Positions 8,617 through 24,072 are shown, counted from the first letter of the stretch. The stretch: DNA of 39,514 nucleotides from Planctomycetota bacterium (GCA_027621295.1 JAQCBR010000024.1:1-39514); one strand, 5' to 3'. Notes: generated from the letters alone by a model not told the origin. Numbers and translations are program-made.

Positions 8617-9146
8617 TGGCGGCCGAGTGGTACTTCCTGCGCGTCCAGGTCGGTCGTGAAGACCGTATCCGGAAGAGTCTCGACACCCGCCTCAAGCAGG
8701 CCGGGCTGGATGGCTTCGTGCCGCAGATCATCGTTCCGACCGAGAACATCTCGGAAGTCCGGGACGGCAAGCGTCGCATCCGCAAGCGCAAGCTCTATCC
8801 GGGCTACCTGATGGTCCAGATGGAGCTGAACGACGAGGTGTGGTTCACGCTGCGCGAGACGCCGGGCTTCGGCGACTTCGTCGGTGGCCGTGGCACGCCC
8901 ACGCCGATGACGACCGACGAAGTCGAGTCGATCCTCGGGCGGATGGACGAGAGCAAGGAACAGCCGAAGATGTCGGTGCAGTTCCACAAGGGCGATCGCG
9001 TGAAGATCAAGCAGGGCCCTTTCGAGAACATCGACGGTGTCGTCGAAGAGGTGAACCCCGACAAGGGCACCTTGGAAGTCGCCGTCACGATCTTCGGGCG
9101 TTCGACGCCCGTCTCCCTCGGCTATTGGGAGGTCGAACCGATCTGA
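8616..9146 (+). CDS. nusG: Transcription elongation/antitermination factor NusG
   Basis: A 176-residue NusG, which binds the RNA polymerase clamp, suppresses pausing and links polymerase to the ribosome or Rho. The NGN domain fills residues 1-110 (starts EWYFLRVQVGREDRIRKSL, with KRKLYPGYLMVQMELND and ETPGFGDFVGG). The KOW domain follows at about 126-150 (KGDRVKIKQGPFENIDGVVEEV). Family length is normal. It overlaps secE by one base. The gap of 107 bp before rplK contains two hairpins, which suggests a separately controlled L11-L1 unit. Confidence 0.95.
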   Translation: MAAEWYFLRVQVGREDRIRKSLDTRLKQAGLDGFVPQIIVPTENISEVRDGKRRIRKRKLYPGYLMVQMELNDEVWFTLRETPGFGDFVGGRGTPTPMTTDEVESILGRMDESKEQPKMSVQFHKGDRVKIKQGPFENIDGVVEEVNPDKGTLEVAVTIFGRSTPVSLGYWEVEPI

Positions 9147-9206
9147 TCGATCGATCTCCGTAGTCGAGGCCGCCGCCTGCACCCGCAGGCCGCTCTTGGA
9201 GTGGGA

Positions 9207-9230
9207 GGCCTGGGACCCCGAGTCCCGGCC
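9207..9230 (+). promoter_or_regulatory. Hairpin in the rplK leader
   Basis: GGCC-T-GGGAC (9207-9216), loop CCCGA and GTCCC-GGCC (9222-9230) form a 9-bp stem with one bulged T, 23 bases before the rplK ATG. A smaller hairpin GCCTGC/GCAGGC lies at 9175-9190. In E. coli, L1 represses the L11-L1 mRNA at its leader. This structure is in the right place for such control, but no L1-site consensus is demonstrated. Confidence 0.4.
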
Positions 9231-9253
9231 GTCAGAACCGCTGGGAGTACCAG

Positions 9254-9679
9254 ATGGCCAAAGAAGTCACAGCACAGATCAAACTTCAGTGCCCGGGCGG
9301 GCAAGCAACTCCCGCCCCGCCGGTCGGACCCGCACTGGGTCAGCACGGCGTGAACATCGGGCAGTTCGTCAAGGAGTTCAACGACCGGACCCGGGACCGC
9401 CCTGGTCTGACGCTTCCGGTCGTGATCTCGGTCTACAAGGACCGCACCTTCACGTTCGAGATCAAGTCGCCTCCCGCGGCTGTGCTCTTGAAGAAGGCTG
9501 CTGGTCTGGCCTCGGCCGCTTCGACCCCGGGCTCGCAGATCGCCGGCAAGGTGACGCGCGCCCAGGTGCAGGAGATCGCCGAGACGAAGATGGCCGACCT
9601 CAACTCTGCATCGCTGGAAGCGGCGATGCGGGTTGTCGAAGGCACCGCCCGGTCCTGTGGTATCCAAGTCGTCGACTGA
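9254..9679 (+). CDS. rplK: 50S ribosomal protein L11 (uL11)
   Basis: A 141-residue L11, part of the GTPase-associated centre at the base of the L7/L12 stalk. The N-terminal domain has the invariant [18 protein letters not shown] (about 18-36). The C-terminal rRNA-binding domain includes [12 protein letters not shown] and [23 protein letters not shown] lies about 8 nt upstream of the ATG. The rplA start is 19 bp downstream, so the two are clearly one operon. Confidence 0.97.
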   Translation: MAKEVTAQIKLQCPGGQATPAPPVGPALGQHGVNIGQFVKEFNDRTRDRPGLTLPVVISVYKDRTFTFEIKSPPAAVLLKKAAGLASAASTPGSQIAGKVTRAQVQEIAETKMADLNSASLEAAMRVVEGTARSCGIQVVD

Positions 9680-9698
9680 TCCAGAAGGAGGAAACGAG

Positions 9699-10385
9699 AT
9701 GGCACGCAAGAGAAGCCGCCGGTTCCGTGCCGGTATGGAGAACGTCGACCGCACGAAGGCGTACGCGCCGACCGAAGGTCTGACGATGCTGAAGGCCTTC
9801 CCGGGCCCGAAGTTCGAAGAGGCCGTCGAGGTCTCGGTTCGTCTCGGGATCGACCCGAAGAAGACCGATCAGCTGGTCCGTGGTTCGGTGAGCCTCCCGA
9901 AGGGCACCGGCAAGACGGTCCGCATCGCGGTCTTCGCCGAGGGTCCCAAGGCCGAGGAAGCCAAGGCCGCCGGTGCCGACGTCGTCGGCTCGTCGGACCT
10001 CGCCGAGAAGATCGAGGGCGGGTTCACCGACTTCGACATGACGATCGCCGCCCCCGACATGATGAAGTATGTCGGTCGCCTCGGTCGCATCCTCGGCCCG
10101 CAGGGCAAGATGCCCTCGCCGAAGGCTGGCACCGTCACGCCGAACGTCGCGGACGCGGTCCGTGAGTTCAAGGCGGGCAAGATCGAGTTCCGGACCGACG
10201 CTGGTGCGAACGTGCACGCGGCCATCGGTCGGCGCTCTTTCGAAGTGGGGGATCTCGAGGAGAACCTCCGCGCGTTCGTCGATCACCTGAAGACCCTGAA
10301 GCCTGCGCAGGCGAAGGGCACCTTCATTCGCAAGGTTTCGATCTCGACGACGATGGGCCCTGGCCTCGTCGTGTCGGTCGACTGA
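9699..10385 (+). CDS. rplA: 50S ribosomal protein L1 (uL1)
   Basis: A 228-residue L1, the mobile arm near the E site and usually the autogenous repressor of its operon. Hallmarks are YAPTEGLTMLK, the GTGKTVRIAVFAEGPKAEEAKAAGAD block, MMKYVGRLGRILGPQGKMPSPKAGTV and the C-terminal ISTTMGPGLVVS. A strong AAGGAGGAA precedes the ATG at 9699, which settles the start over an in-frame upstream alternative. Confidence 0.97.
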   Translation: MARKRSRRFRAGMENVDRTKAYAPTEGLTMLKAFPGPKFEEAVEVSVRLGIDPKKTDQLVRGSVSLPKGTGKTVRIAVFAEGPKAEEAKAAGADVVGSSDLAEKIEGGFTDFDMTIAAPDMMKYVGRLGRILGPQGKMPSPKAGTVTPNVADAVREFKAGKIEFRTDAGANVHAAIGRRSFEVGDLEENLRAFVDHLKTLKPAQAKGTFIRKVSISTTMGPGLVVSVD

Positions 10386-10402
10386 TCCGCAAGGAGGACG
10401 TC

Positions 10403-10939
10403 ATGCCCAACATCGTCAACGAGATCCTCTACAACGAGCTCGAGCGGGACTTCCGCGAGATGGGCTCGTGCCTGGTGCTCCAGTTCGACAAGCTGACGGT
10501 CGCGCAGGACGAGAGTCTCCGCAAGGAGCTCCGTGGTGCGGGCGTCGACTACAAGGTCGTCAAGAACCGTCTCGCGACCCAGGCGCTGAAGAGCGTTGCC
10601 TCGGTCGACCTGGGTGAGGCCTTCCGCGGCAAGTGCGGCGTGGTCTTCGCTCACGAAGAGAAGGCCATCTCGGCGGCCAAGATCGTCCGCGAGGCGATGA
10701 AGGTCCACAAGAAGGACCCGCCGGTCCGTGTGGTCGGCGGCGTCATCGAAGGTGAGGCCATCCTCGGCGCCCAGGCCGAGTTCATCGCGGACATGCCCGA
10801 TCGCACGACGGTCAACACGCAGTTGGTCACGGCGCTGTCGGGTCCTGCCCGCATGCTGGCCACGGTCGTGCAGGCTGTCGCCGGCGGCATGGCTCGCTGT
10901 GTCCAGGCGCACGTCGACAAGGAGGGCGGCGCGGCCTGA
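10403..10939 (+). CDS. rplJ: 50S ribosomal protein L10 (uL10)
   Basis: A 178-residue L10, the stalk base that binds L7/L12 dimers through its C-terminal helix. The N-terminal rRNA-binding domain includes [28 protein letters not shown] and [11 protein letters not shown]. The C-terminal part ends [27 protein letters not shown] and is the L7/L12 docking helix. AAGGAGGACGTC precedes the ATG. It lies 17 bp after rplA, suggesting L11-L1-L10 are cotranscribed. Confidence 0.95.
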   Translation: MPNIVNEILYNELERDFREMGSCLVLQFDKLTVAQDESLRKELRGAGVDYKVVKNRLATQALKSVASVDLGEAFRGKCGVVFAHEEKAISAAKIVREAMKVHKKDPPVRVVGGVIEGEAILGAQAEFIADMPDRTTVNTQLVTALSGPARMLATVVQAVAGGMARCVQAHVDKEGGAA

Positions 10940-10953
10940 CAGGCGCGCCTCTC

Positions 10954-10982
10954 CGACCGCGGCGCGCCTGCGTCGCCGCGGT
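10954..10982 (+). other. Strong hairpin between rplJ and rplL
   Basis: GACCGCGGCG (10954-10963) pairs perfectly with CGCCGCGGTC (10973-10982) over a 9-nt loop, 14 bases after the rplJ stop. No T-run follows, and a second smaller inverted repeat (CCGGCG/CGCCGG) lies just downstream. It is suited to protect rplL mRNA or set the higher L7/L12 dosage. Function is inferred only. Confidence 0.5.
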
Positions 10983-11078
10983 CAGCACAACACCCAAACA
11001 ACCCGGGTTCGACCCGGCGCATCGCCGGCCGAGCCCATCCCGAACACAACTACATCAAAGAGACCCGGAGGAACTGCA

Positions 11079-11480
11079 ATGTCCGAGAACACCGTCACGC
11101 TCGATCCCGCCCTGGAGGATATCTTCACCAAGATCGATGGCCTCTCGCTGGGCCAGGCTGCCCAGCTGGTCAAGGCCATGGAGGAGCGCTGGGGCGTCTC
11201 CGCCGCCGCGCCTGCCGCGGTGGCCGTCGCTGCTGGCCCCGCCGCTGGCGGTGAGGTCGCGGAAGAGAAGACCGAGTTCGACGTCATCCTGAAGGATGCC
11301 GGCGCTCAGAAGATCCAGGTCATCAAGGTGGTCCGCGAGATCACCGGCCTGGGCCTGAAGGAAGCGAAGGCCCTCGTCGAAGAGGCGCCGAAGCCGGTCA
11401 AGGAAGGCGCGTCGAAGGACGACGCCGAGGATATCAAGAAGAAGCTGACGGAAGCCGGCGCGACCGTCGAGCTCAAGTGA
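11079..11480 (+). CDS. rplL: 50S ribosomal protein L7/L12 (bL12)
   Basis: A 133-residue L7/L12, present in several copies on the stalk, where it recruits translational GTPases. The N-terminal dimer/L10-binding helices ([17 protein letters not shown]) are joined by an Ala/Gly/Pro-rich hinge (about 47-65) to the C-terminal factor-binding domain ([32 protein letters not shown]). The ATG at 11079 gives the family start and has CGGAGGA 8 nt upstream. The 139-bp spacer before it carries a strong hairpin. Confidence 0.96.
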   Translation: MSENTVTLDPALEDIFTKIDGLSLGQAAQLVKAMEERWGVSAAAPAAVAVAAGPAAGGEVAEEKTEFDVILKDAGAQKIQVIKVVREITGLGLKEAKALVEEAPKPVKEGASKDDAEDIKKKLTEAGATVELK

Positions 11481-11875
11481 TCCGAGCGGGGTCCGTGTCA
11501 TCGTCCCGGCCCTGCCGCGACGACCGCCCGAGCCCCGTCGGGGGCGGGAGCAGGCCCTCGGTCTGTTCCCGTCTCGGCTGATTCCCGTTCGCGTCCGCTG
11601 AAGCGGACGTGGCGCGGTCCTCGTTCCACCCCCTACGCGGGGGGCGAGCGGGGCGGCGCAACCTCTCCGGTCCAGTCCCGGTCAACGGTGTCGGACGGCC
11701 ATGGCGGCCGTCGGCAAGAAAAACACGTTGCATCGGGACTGGAGCAGTCACTACCCTGCGCGATCCCGTTCTGCTGCGAGACCTGGCAGTGGTGCGGTTT
11801 TTGCAGCGCGATCGGCTCCCGAGCGGAGCCGAAGTCGCGCGGGCGGGTCGACATCGAGATCTCTAGGTGCAGAGC
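11481..11875 (+). other. rplL-rpoB spacer with hairpins
   Basis: About 395 bp without a convincing gene. Hairpins seen: CGTCCGC-TGAA-GCGGACG at 11592-11609 (7 bp, tetraloop) and CCCCC-TACGC-GGGGG at 11629-11643. The stretch 11521-11560 is GC-rich and self-complementary. A candidate rpoB promoter lies at 11728-11757. E. coli has an attenuator and an RNase III site at the same place, which halves polymerase relative to L7/L12. The layout here is compatible with that. Confidence 0.5.
11728..11757 (+). promoter_or_regulatory. Candidate promoter for rpoBC
   Basis: TTGCAT (11728-11733), 18 bases, TACCCT (11752-11757), with an A-rich patch (AAGAAAAACAC) directly upstream of the -35. Only half of each hexamer matches consensus, but the most conserved -10 positions (TA...T) are kept. 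Leader to the rpoB start would be about 110 nt. Confidence 0.35.
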
Positions 11876-15592
<3,717 letters not shown>

Positions 15593-15703
15593 TGACGCGC
15601 GCCGTATCCAGCCCTAGCCGATCGCGCGGGCGTCCCGCCCGGGCCGTCCGCCTCCTCCCCGCTCTGCGACTCACTCCCCGGTCGACTACCCTTCAGGTGC
15701 ACG

Positions 15704-19909
<4,206 letters not shown>

Positions 19910-20031
19910 TCCGTGGGCTCTCCGGAGCCCGCGTCCGCAATGACCCCGCTCGGGCGTGCGCGCCCAGGTGGGGGACGATCGCTGGGGCGCGTCGTTCGCG
20001 TCCCGCTTGTGCCGTCCGGACTGTTCGGCTC

Positions 20032-20059
20032 TTGCAATCGCGATCTGCTTCCCTAAGAT
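20032..20059 (+). promoter_or_regulatory. Promoter of rpsL-rpsG
   Basis: TTGCAA (20032-20037), 16 bases, TAAGAT (20054-20059): a good sigma70-type promoter in the 224-bp gap after rpoC. Transcription from about 20066 gives a leader of roughly 68 nt. It indicates that the str genes are not only read through from rpoC. Confidence 0.65.
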
Positions 20060-20133
20060 TCCCGCCCCTTTCGCGCCGGACCCCCCCGGCGTTTCGACCT
20101 CTGCCCGACCTGCCGGTCCGCCGGCCTCGACGC

Positions 20134-20508
20134 ATGCCCACGATCAACCAGCTCGTGAAGAAGGGCCGCAAGAAGATGCGGTCCAAGAGCAAGTCGCCGG
20201 TTCTGGACGCGTGCCCGCACAAGCGCGGCGTTTGCCTCCAGGTCCGCACCATGACGCCGAAGAAGCCGAACTCGGCGCTCCGCAAGATCGCGCGTGTGCG
20301 ACTGTCGAACGGCAAGGAAGTGACCGTCTACATCCCGGGCGAGGGTCACAACCTGCAGGAGCACTCGATCGTGCTGATCCGCGGTGGTCGCGTTCGTGAC
20401 CTTCCGGGTGTCCGCTACCACGTGCTGCGCGGCGTCCTCGACGCTTCGGGCGTGGACGGTCGTCGTCGCTCGCGCTCCAAGTACGGAACCAAGCGGCCGA
20501 AGAGCTGA
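20134..20508 (+). CDS. rpsL: 30S ribosomal protein S12 (uS12)
   Basis: A 124-residue S12, the decoding-centre protein of the small subunit. It starts [14 protein letters not shown] and contains [13 protein letters not shown] (Lys43/Lys44) and [12 protein letters not shown]. At position 88 the usual Lys is Arg. Substitution of this Lys by Arg gives streptomycin resistance in several bacteria, so intrinsic resistance is predicted. The ATG at 20134 is fixed by the family N-terminus; no Shine-Dalgarno sequence is seen (CCGGCCTCGACGC precedes it). Confidence 0.97.
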   Translation: MPTINQLVKKGRKKMRSKSKSPVLDACPHKRGVCLQVRTMTPKKPNSALRKIARVRLSNGKEVTVYIPGEGHNLQEHSIVLIRGGRVRDLPGVRYHVLRGVLDASGVDGRRRSRSKYGTKRPKS

Positions 20509-20717
20509 TCGCCGCCGCTGGGCCTTCGTCGGGTGCCTGACCCGATGTTCGGCCGCCCGGCGCGAGTTTCAGCAGAATCCAGTCATCCGGGACGCGCCCG
20601 CGGCAACAGCCGGACCGCCTCCCATCCCTTGAGAATCGACCTCGTTCGAGACCCGTCCCGCAAGGCGAGAGCCTGCGTCGATCACTCGACGAGACCCGAC
20701 CCCGAACCACAGATCCG

Positions 20718-21188
20718 ATGCCTCGCTCCTACAAGTCCACGCAGGTCTACCAGAAGCCCGATCCGCGCTACGGCTCGCGCCTGTGCTCGAAGATCATCAA
20801 CGCGCTGATGCTGGACGGGAAGAAGAGCACCGCCCAGAAGGTCTTCTACGAGGCGATGGAGATGGTCGCCGAGAAGGTGCAGGCGGAGCCGGTGGAGATC
20901 ATCACCAAGGTGATCGACAACATCTCGCCGCGGATCGAAGTGCGCTCCCGCCGTGTCGGTGGTGCGACCTACCAGGTGCCCCGCGAAGTCCAGAAGCGTC
21001 GCTCGCAGAGCCTCGGCATCCGCTGGCTCGTCGACGCGGCGCGCGCGAAGCGCGGCAAGCCGATGGCGCGCCGCTTCGCCGAAGAGGTCTTCGATGCCTA
21101 CAACAGCCAGGGCGTTGCGGTTACCAAGAAGGACAACGTCCACAAGATGGCTGAAGCGAACTCGGCCTACAGTCACTTCGCTTGGTGA
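20718..21188 (+). CDS. rpsG: 30S ribosomal protein S7 (uS7)
   Basis: A 156-residue S7, which nucleates assembly of the 16S 3' major domain and lines the E site. Motifs: MPRSYKSTQVYQKPDPRYGS, INALMLDGKKSTAQKVFYEA, the IEVRSRRVGGATYQVP hairpin and the RRFAEEVFDAYNSQG helix. The gap from rpsL is 209 bp, unusually wide for this pair, with no clear promoter or Shine-Dalgarno sequence. A hairpin after the stop probably ends the str transcript. Confidence 0.97.
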   Translation: MPRSYKSTQVYQKPDPRYGSRLCSKIINALMLDGKKSTAQKVFYEAMEMVAEKVQAEPVEIITKVIDNISPRIEVRSRRVGGATYQVPREVQKRRSQSLGIRWLVDAARAKRGKPMARRFAEEVFDAYNSQGVAVTKKDNVHKMAEANSAYSHFAW

Positions 21189-21273
21189 GTCGCCCGGCTC
21201 GGTGAGGCACTCCGCCCGTTTGGGCATCGCGGGTCGGTCCCCGAAGCCTCCGGTTCCGAAGCCGGAGTTGATA

Positions 21274-21304
21274 GCACCCCGGATGGCTCGGCCCTCCGGG
21301 GTGT
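21274..21304 (+). terminator. Hairpin after rpsG (probable terminator)
   Basis: CACCCCGGA (21275-21283) pairs with TCCGGGGTG (21295-21303), plus a closing G-T pair. TTCGCGTT follows, a weak T-rich tail. A smaller hairpin CTCCGG/CCGGAG stands just upstream at 21248-21267. Together they separate rpsG from the EF-G paralogue. Confidence 0.5.
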
Positions 21305-21439
21305 TCGCGTTACGGGAGTCGACGGGGCGTGCCGGCCTCCGCCTGATCGTGCAGGGGCGCTACTCTCGCACGAGGTGCGCCCGCCGAATCGCGCGTCTCC
21401 CCCGGGGCACCGTGCTGGCGCTGCTTGGTCGCCTCTTCG

Positions 21440-23416
21440 ATGGACCGGAACGATCCACTTCCTGAACGGCGCTTCGAGCCGGAGAAGCTGCGCAACATCG
21501 GCATCGTCGCGCACATCAACGCCGGCAAGACGACGCTGACGGAGCGCGTGCTCTTCGACACCGGGCGTCAGCGACACCTGGGTGATGTCGACTCCGGGAC
21601 AGCGACCACCGACTGGCGTCGCGAGGAGCAGGAGCGTGGGATCTCCATCGAGGCAGCGGTCACGAACGTCACCTGGCGCGGCTTCCGGATCCAGGTCGTC
21701 GACACGCCCGGCCACGTGGACTTCGCGGCCGAGGTCGAGCGAACGCTCCGCGTCCTCGACGGCGCGGTCGTCGTCGTGGATGGGGTGCGCGGCGTCGAGC
21801 CACAGACCGAGGTGGTCTGGCGGCTTCTGGATCGACTCCAGGTGCCGAGGCTCCTCTTCATCAACAAGCTCGACCGTACGACCTCCGACTTCGAGCGAGC
21901 GCTCGCCTCCGTGCGTGATCGGTTGGGTGTCGAGGTCCTTCCCCTCGTCGCTCCCGTTCCGGACGAGGAGGGTGTGATGGTTGGGTTGCTGGATGCTGTG
22001 GGCGGTCGCTCCCTGGTCTGGGAGGGGGCTCGACCCACCCAGGAGCGGGTCGACGCCGTCGTGGCTGCGACTCTGGATCGGCTCGGGGAGCGTGACGACG
22101 AGCTCCTGGCGTGCTTCGTCGAGAGGGGCGACGTTCCGGAGTCGGAGCGGCATGCGGCGATCCGTCGGGCGGTCCATGCGCGCCGGGTCGTCCCGGTGTT
22201 CGCTGGTTCGGCGCTCCGCAACCGCGGGATCGAGCCCCTGCTGGACGGCGTCTGTCGCTACCTGCCGTCCCCCGTCGAGCGGCCTCTACCCAGTGGGGTG
22301 GGGGATGGAGCGCTCGCGTTCGTCTTCAAGCATGCGGTCGGTCCGGAAGGCGACCACGTGTGGGCGCGCGTCTTCCGTGGGGGCCTCGAGGTCGGCGGCC
22401 GCTATCGGGTCGGAGGCGATCGCGAGCTCGTCGTGCGGGAGCTCGCATCGGTCCATGCGGACACCCTCGAGCCGGTCTCGGTCGCCGGTCCTGGAGACAT
22501 CGTCGCCATCGTTGCGGATCAGCCGCTCCGGACGGGTGCGACGCTCCGGGGTGTCGGCCAGGAGGTCGAACTCGAGCCGATCCGTTTCTCGGAGCCGGTC
22601 CTCGCCACGCGCCTGGAGCCCCGGTCTGCCGAGGAGCTGCCGGAGCTGGTCGAGCGCGCGGCAGCCTTGGCAGCTGCGGATCCGACTCTCGTCGTCCGGC
22701 TGGACCCGGGCTCGGGTCGGCTCGAGGTGTCGGGTATGGGGGAGCTTCACCTGGACGTCTTCCGTGCCCGCCTCGAGCGCCGACTCGGTCGCACGATCCG
22801 TGCCACCGTCCCGCAGGTTCGACTCCTCGGGACGGTGGCCGCTGCGGCGTCCGGGGAGGCTGAGGTCGAGAGGGTCGTCGGCGCATCGAGGATCCGGGCG
22901 CGGGCCGAGGTGTCGGTCGAGCCTGCGCCAGGCCGAGGTGTGGTTCGTCGGTGGGCGGTGCCGGGAGGGATCGGCGAGGATGCCAGGGCCGAAGTCGACC
23001 GGGCGATCCGGTCCCTCACCCTGCCCGTGGAGGAGGGGGAGGTCGAGCCGTCCGATCTCGTCCTGGAGATCCGGTCGGTGGGTGGAGAGGGGCCGGAGTC
23101 GATGTTGTCCGGTCTCCTGGCCGAGGCTGTCGTCGTCGCGCTGCGCCGCGCGATGTCCGCCGGAGCTGCGGTTCGGCTCGAGCCCTGGGTCCGCTTCCTG
23201 GTCGAGGCACCCTGTGACACGCGCTCCTCGGTCCTCGCGGACCTGCGCGCTCGTTCGGCCCAGGTCGAGGAAGTGCAGGCGACCTTGACCGAGATCCAGG
23301 TGCGGGGCGTCGTTCCGCTGCGGCGGATGCTCGGCTACGCGACACCGCTGCGTTCGATGACTCGCGGCGCCGGCGTCTTCGAGGTGCAGCCGGTCGGCTA
23401 CTCACCTTCGGCCTGA
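21440..23416 (+). CDS. Divergent elongation factor G paralogue
   Basis: 658 residues, shorter than typical EF-G (about 690-705). The five-domain EF-G order is visible: GTPase with AHINAGKTT, QERGISIEAA, DTPGHVDF and NKLDR, G5-like GSAL; domain II/III with GSGRLEVSGMGELHLDVF; and a C-terminal LRRMLGYATPLRSMTRG. Asn27 replaces the P-loop Asp. Domain IV lacks the GGRGQYGH loop, and GSYHDVDSSE is replaced by VGGEGPESML. These loops enter the decoding site during translocation, so this is probably not the main translocase; a recycling or stress role is possible. Start ATG 21440 is preferred to TTG 21425. Codon use is less C-biased than in its neighbours, suggesting low expression. It is not a Tet-type protection protein by its EF-G-like C-terminus. 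Confidence 0.85.
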   Translation: MDRNDPLPERRFEPEKLRNIGIVAHINAGKTTLTERVLFDTGRQRHLGDVDSGTATTDWRREEQERGISIEAAVTNVTWRGFRIQVVDTPGHVDFAAEVERTLRVLDGAVVVVDGVRGVEPQTEVVWRLLDRLQVPRLLFINKLDRTTSDFERALASVRDRLGVEVLPLVAPVPDEEGVMVGLLDAVGGRSLVWEGARPTQERVDAVVAATLDRLGERDDELLACFVERGDVPESERHAAIRRAVHARRVVPVFAGSALRNRGIEPLLDGVCRYLPSPVERPLPSGVGDGALAFVFKHAVGPEGDHVWARVFRGGLEVGGRYRVGGDRELVVRELASVHADTLEPVSVAGPGDIVAIVADQPLRTGATLRGVGQEVELEPIRFSEPVLATRLEPRSAEELPELVERAAALAAADPTLVVRLDPGSGRLEVSGMGELHLDVFRARLERRLGRTIRATVPQVRLLGTVAAAASGEAEVERVVGASRIRARAEVSVEPAPGRGVVRRWAVPGGIGEDARAEVDRAIRSLTLPVEEGEVEPSDLVLEIRSVGGEGPESMLSGLLAEAVVVALRRAMSAGAAVRLEPWVRFLVEAPCDTRSSVLADLRARSAQVEEVQATLTEIQVRGVVPLRRMLGYATPLRSMTRGAGVFEVQPVGYSPSA

Positions 23417-23491
23417 TGGGGTGGAGGTCCGGGAGTCTTCCGTGGATGTGCCGAGAAACCCCAACTCCGTCAAAAAGAAGCGTGGTCGATC

Positions 23492-23520
23492 TTGACCTCG
23501 GCAGGGGGCGTCGCTAACTT
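23492..23520 (+). promoter_or_regulatory. Promoter of the S10 cluster (rpsJ)
   Basis: TTGACC (23492-23497), 17 bases, TAACTT (23515-23520), with CAAAAAGAAG about 12 bases upstream of the -35. Transcription from about 23527 gives a leader of about 104 nt before rpsJ. Confidence 0.65.
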
Positions 23521-23528
23521 TCTCCTTC

Positions 23529-23596
23529 CCCTGTCGATGGCGACGCCCTCATTTGGCGTAAGTCGCGATCTTTCAGAGCTTTACGGCGCGACAGGG
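23529..23596 (+). promoter_or_regulatory. Structured rpsJ leader
   Basis: CCCTGTCG (23529-23536) pairs perfectly with CGACAGGG (23589-23596), enclosing an inner hairpin GCGACGCC (23540-23547) / GGC (23555-23557) with GTCGC (23562-23566). It begins right at the predicted transcript start. The place is that of S10-leader autoregulation in other bacteria, but the fold does not match one I know. Confidence 0.45.
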
Positions 23597-23630
23597 TCAC
23601 GACTCGAACTCGATCAACCGGTCCGAAGCG

Positions 23631-23936
23631 ATGCAGGAGAAGATTCAGATCCGCATGGAGGCCTACGACTACGAGGCCCTCGACCAGGCGGCCCTCGACA
23701 TCGTCGAAACCTCGGTGCGGACGGGAGCTCGTGTCGCCGGCCCCATTCCTCTTCCTACGCGCATCGAGCGCTACACGGTGCTGCGGTCCCCGCACATCGA
23801 CAAGAAGAGCCGTGAGCAGTTCGAGATCAGGACCCACAAGCGTCTGATCTACATCAGCGAGCCGACCTCCAAGACGGTCGACGCGCTCAGCAAGCTCAAC
23901 ATGCCCGCCGGGGTCGACATCCGGATCAAGGCCTGA
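23631..23936 (+). CDS. rpsJ: 30S ribosomal protein S10 (uS10)
   Basis: A 101-residue S10, also the NusE partner of NusB. Motifs: [58 protein letters not shown] split across the loop, and [10 protein letters not shown] at the end. The ATG lacks a Shine-Dalgarno sequence. It is first in the S10 cluster. The next gene is rplD, not rplC, and a terminator-like hairpin begins four bases after the rpsJ stop. Confidence 0.97.
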   Translation: MQEKIQIRMEAYDYEALDQAALDIVETSVRTGARVAGPIPLPTRIERYTVLRSPHIDKKSREQFEIRTHKRLIYISEPTSKTVDALSKLNMPAGVDIRIKA

Positions 23937-23940
23937 GCGA

Positions 23941-23970
23941 CAGCGCTGCAGATGCAGCGCTGTTCTTCTT
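23941..23970 (+). terminator. Terminator-like hairpin after rpsJ
   Basis: CAGCGCTGCA (23941-23950) and TGCAGCGCTG (23953-23962) are perfect inverted repeats (8-bp stem with a 6-nt loop when folded). TTCTTCTT follows. This is the best intrinsic-terminator candidate in the window. It lies where rplC would normally begin. Confidence 0.65.
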
Positions 23971-24011
23971 CGACAGTCGAGTTTGGTGCGGGCCGTTCTG
24001 GCTCGCTCCGA

Positions 24012-24072
24012 CAGCCGGCCGGGGCTGAGACCTGGCTTGCTCCGGTGCGCCGGCGCAACCCGGGAAGCCGGG
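24012..24072 (+). promoter_or_regulatory. Hairpin-rich rplD leader
   Basis: Small stems in the rpsJ-rplD spacer: CAGCC/GGCTG (24012-24027) and CCCGG-GAAG-CCGGG (24059-24072), with CCGG/CCGG between them. No clear promoter was found. It may be an rplD leader; regulation is inference. Confidence 0.3.

Noticed and set aside
20032-20133. Upstream in-frame TTG that would extend rpsL by 34 codons
   Set aside because: The TTG is part of the -35 element; the family N-terminus begins at ATG 20134.
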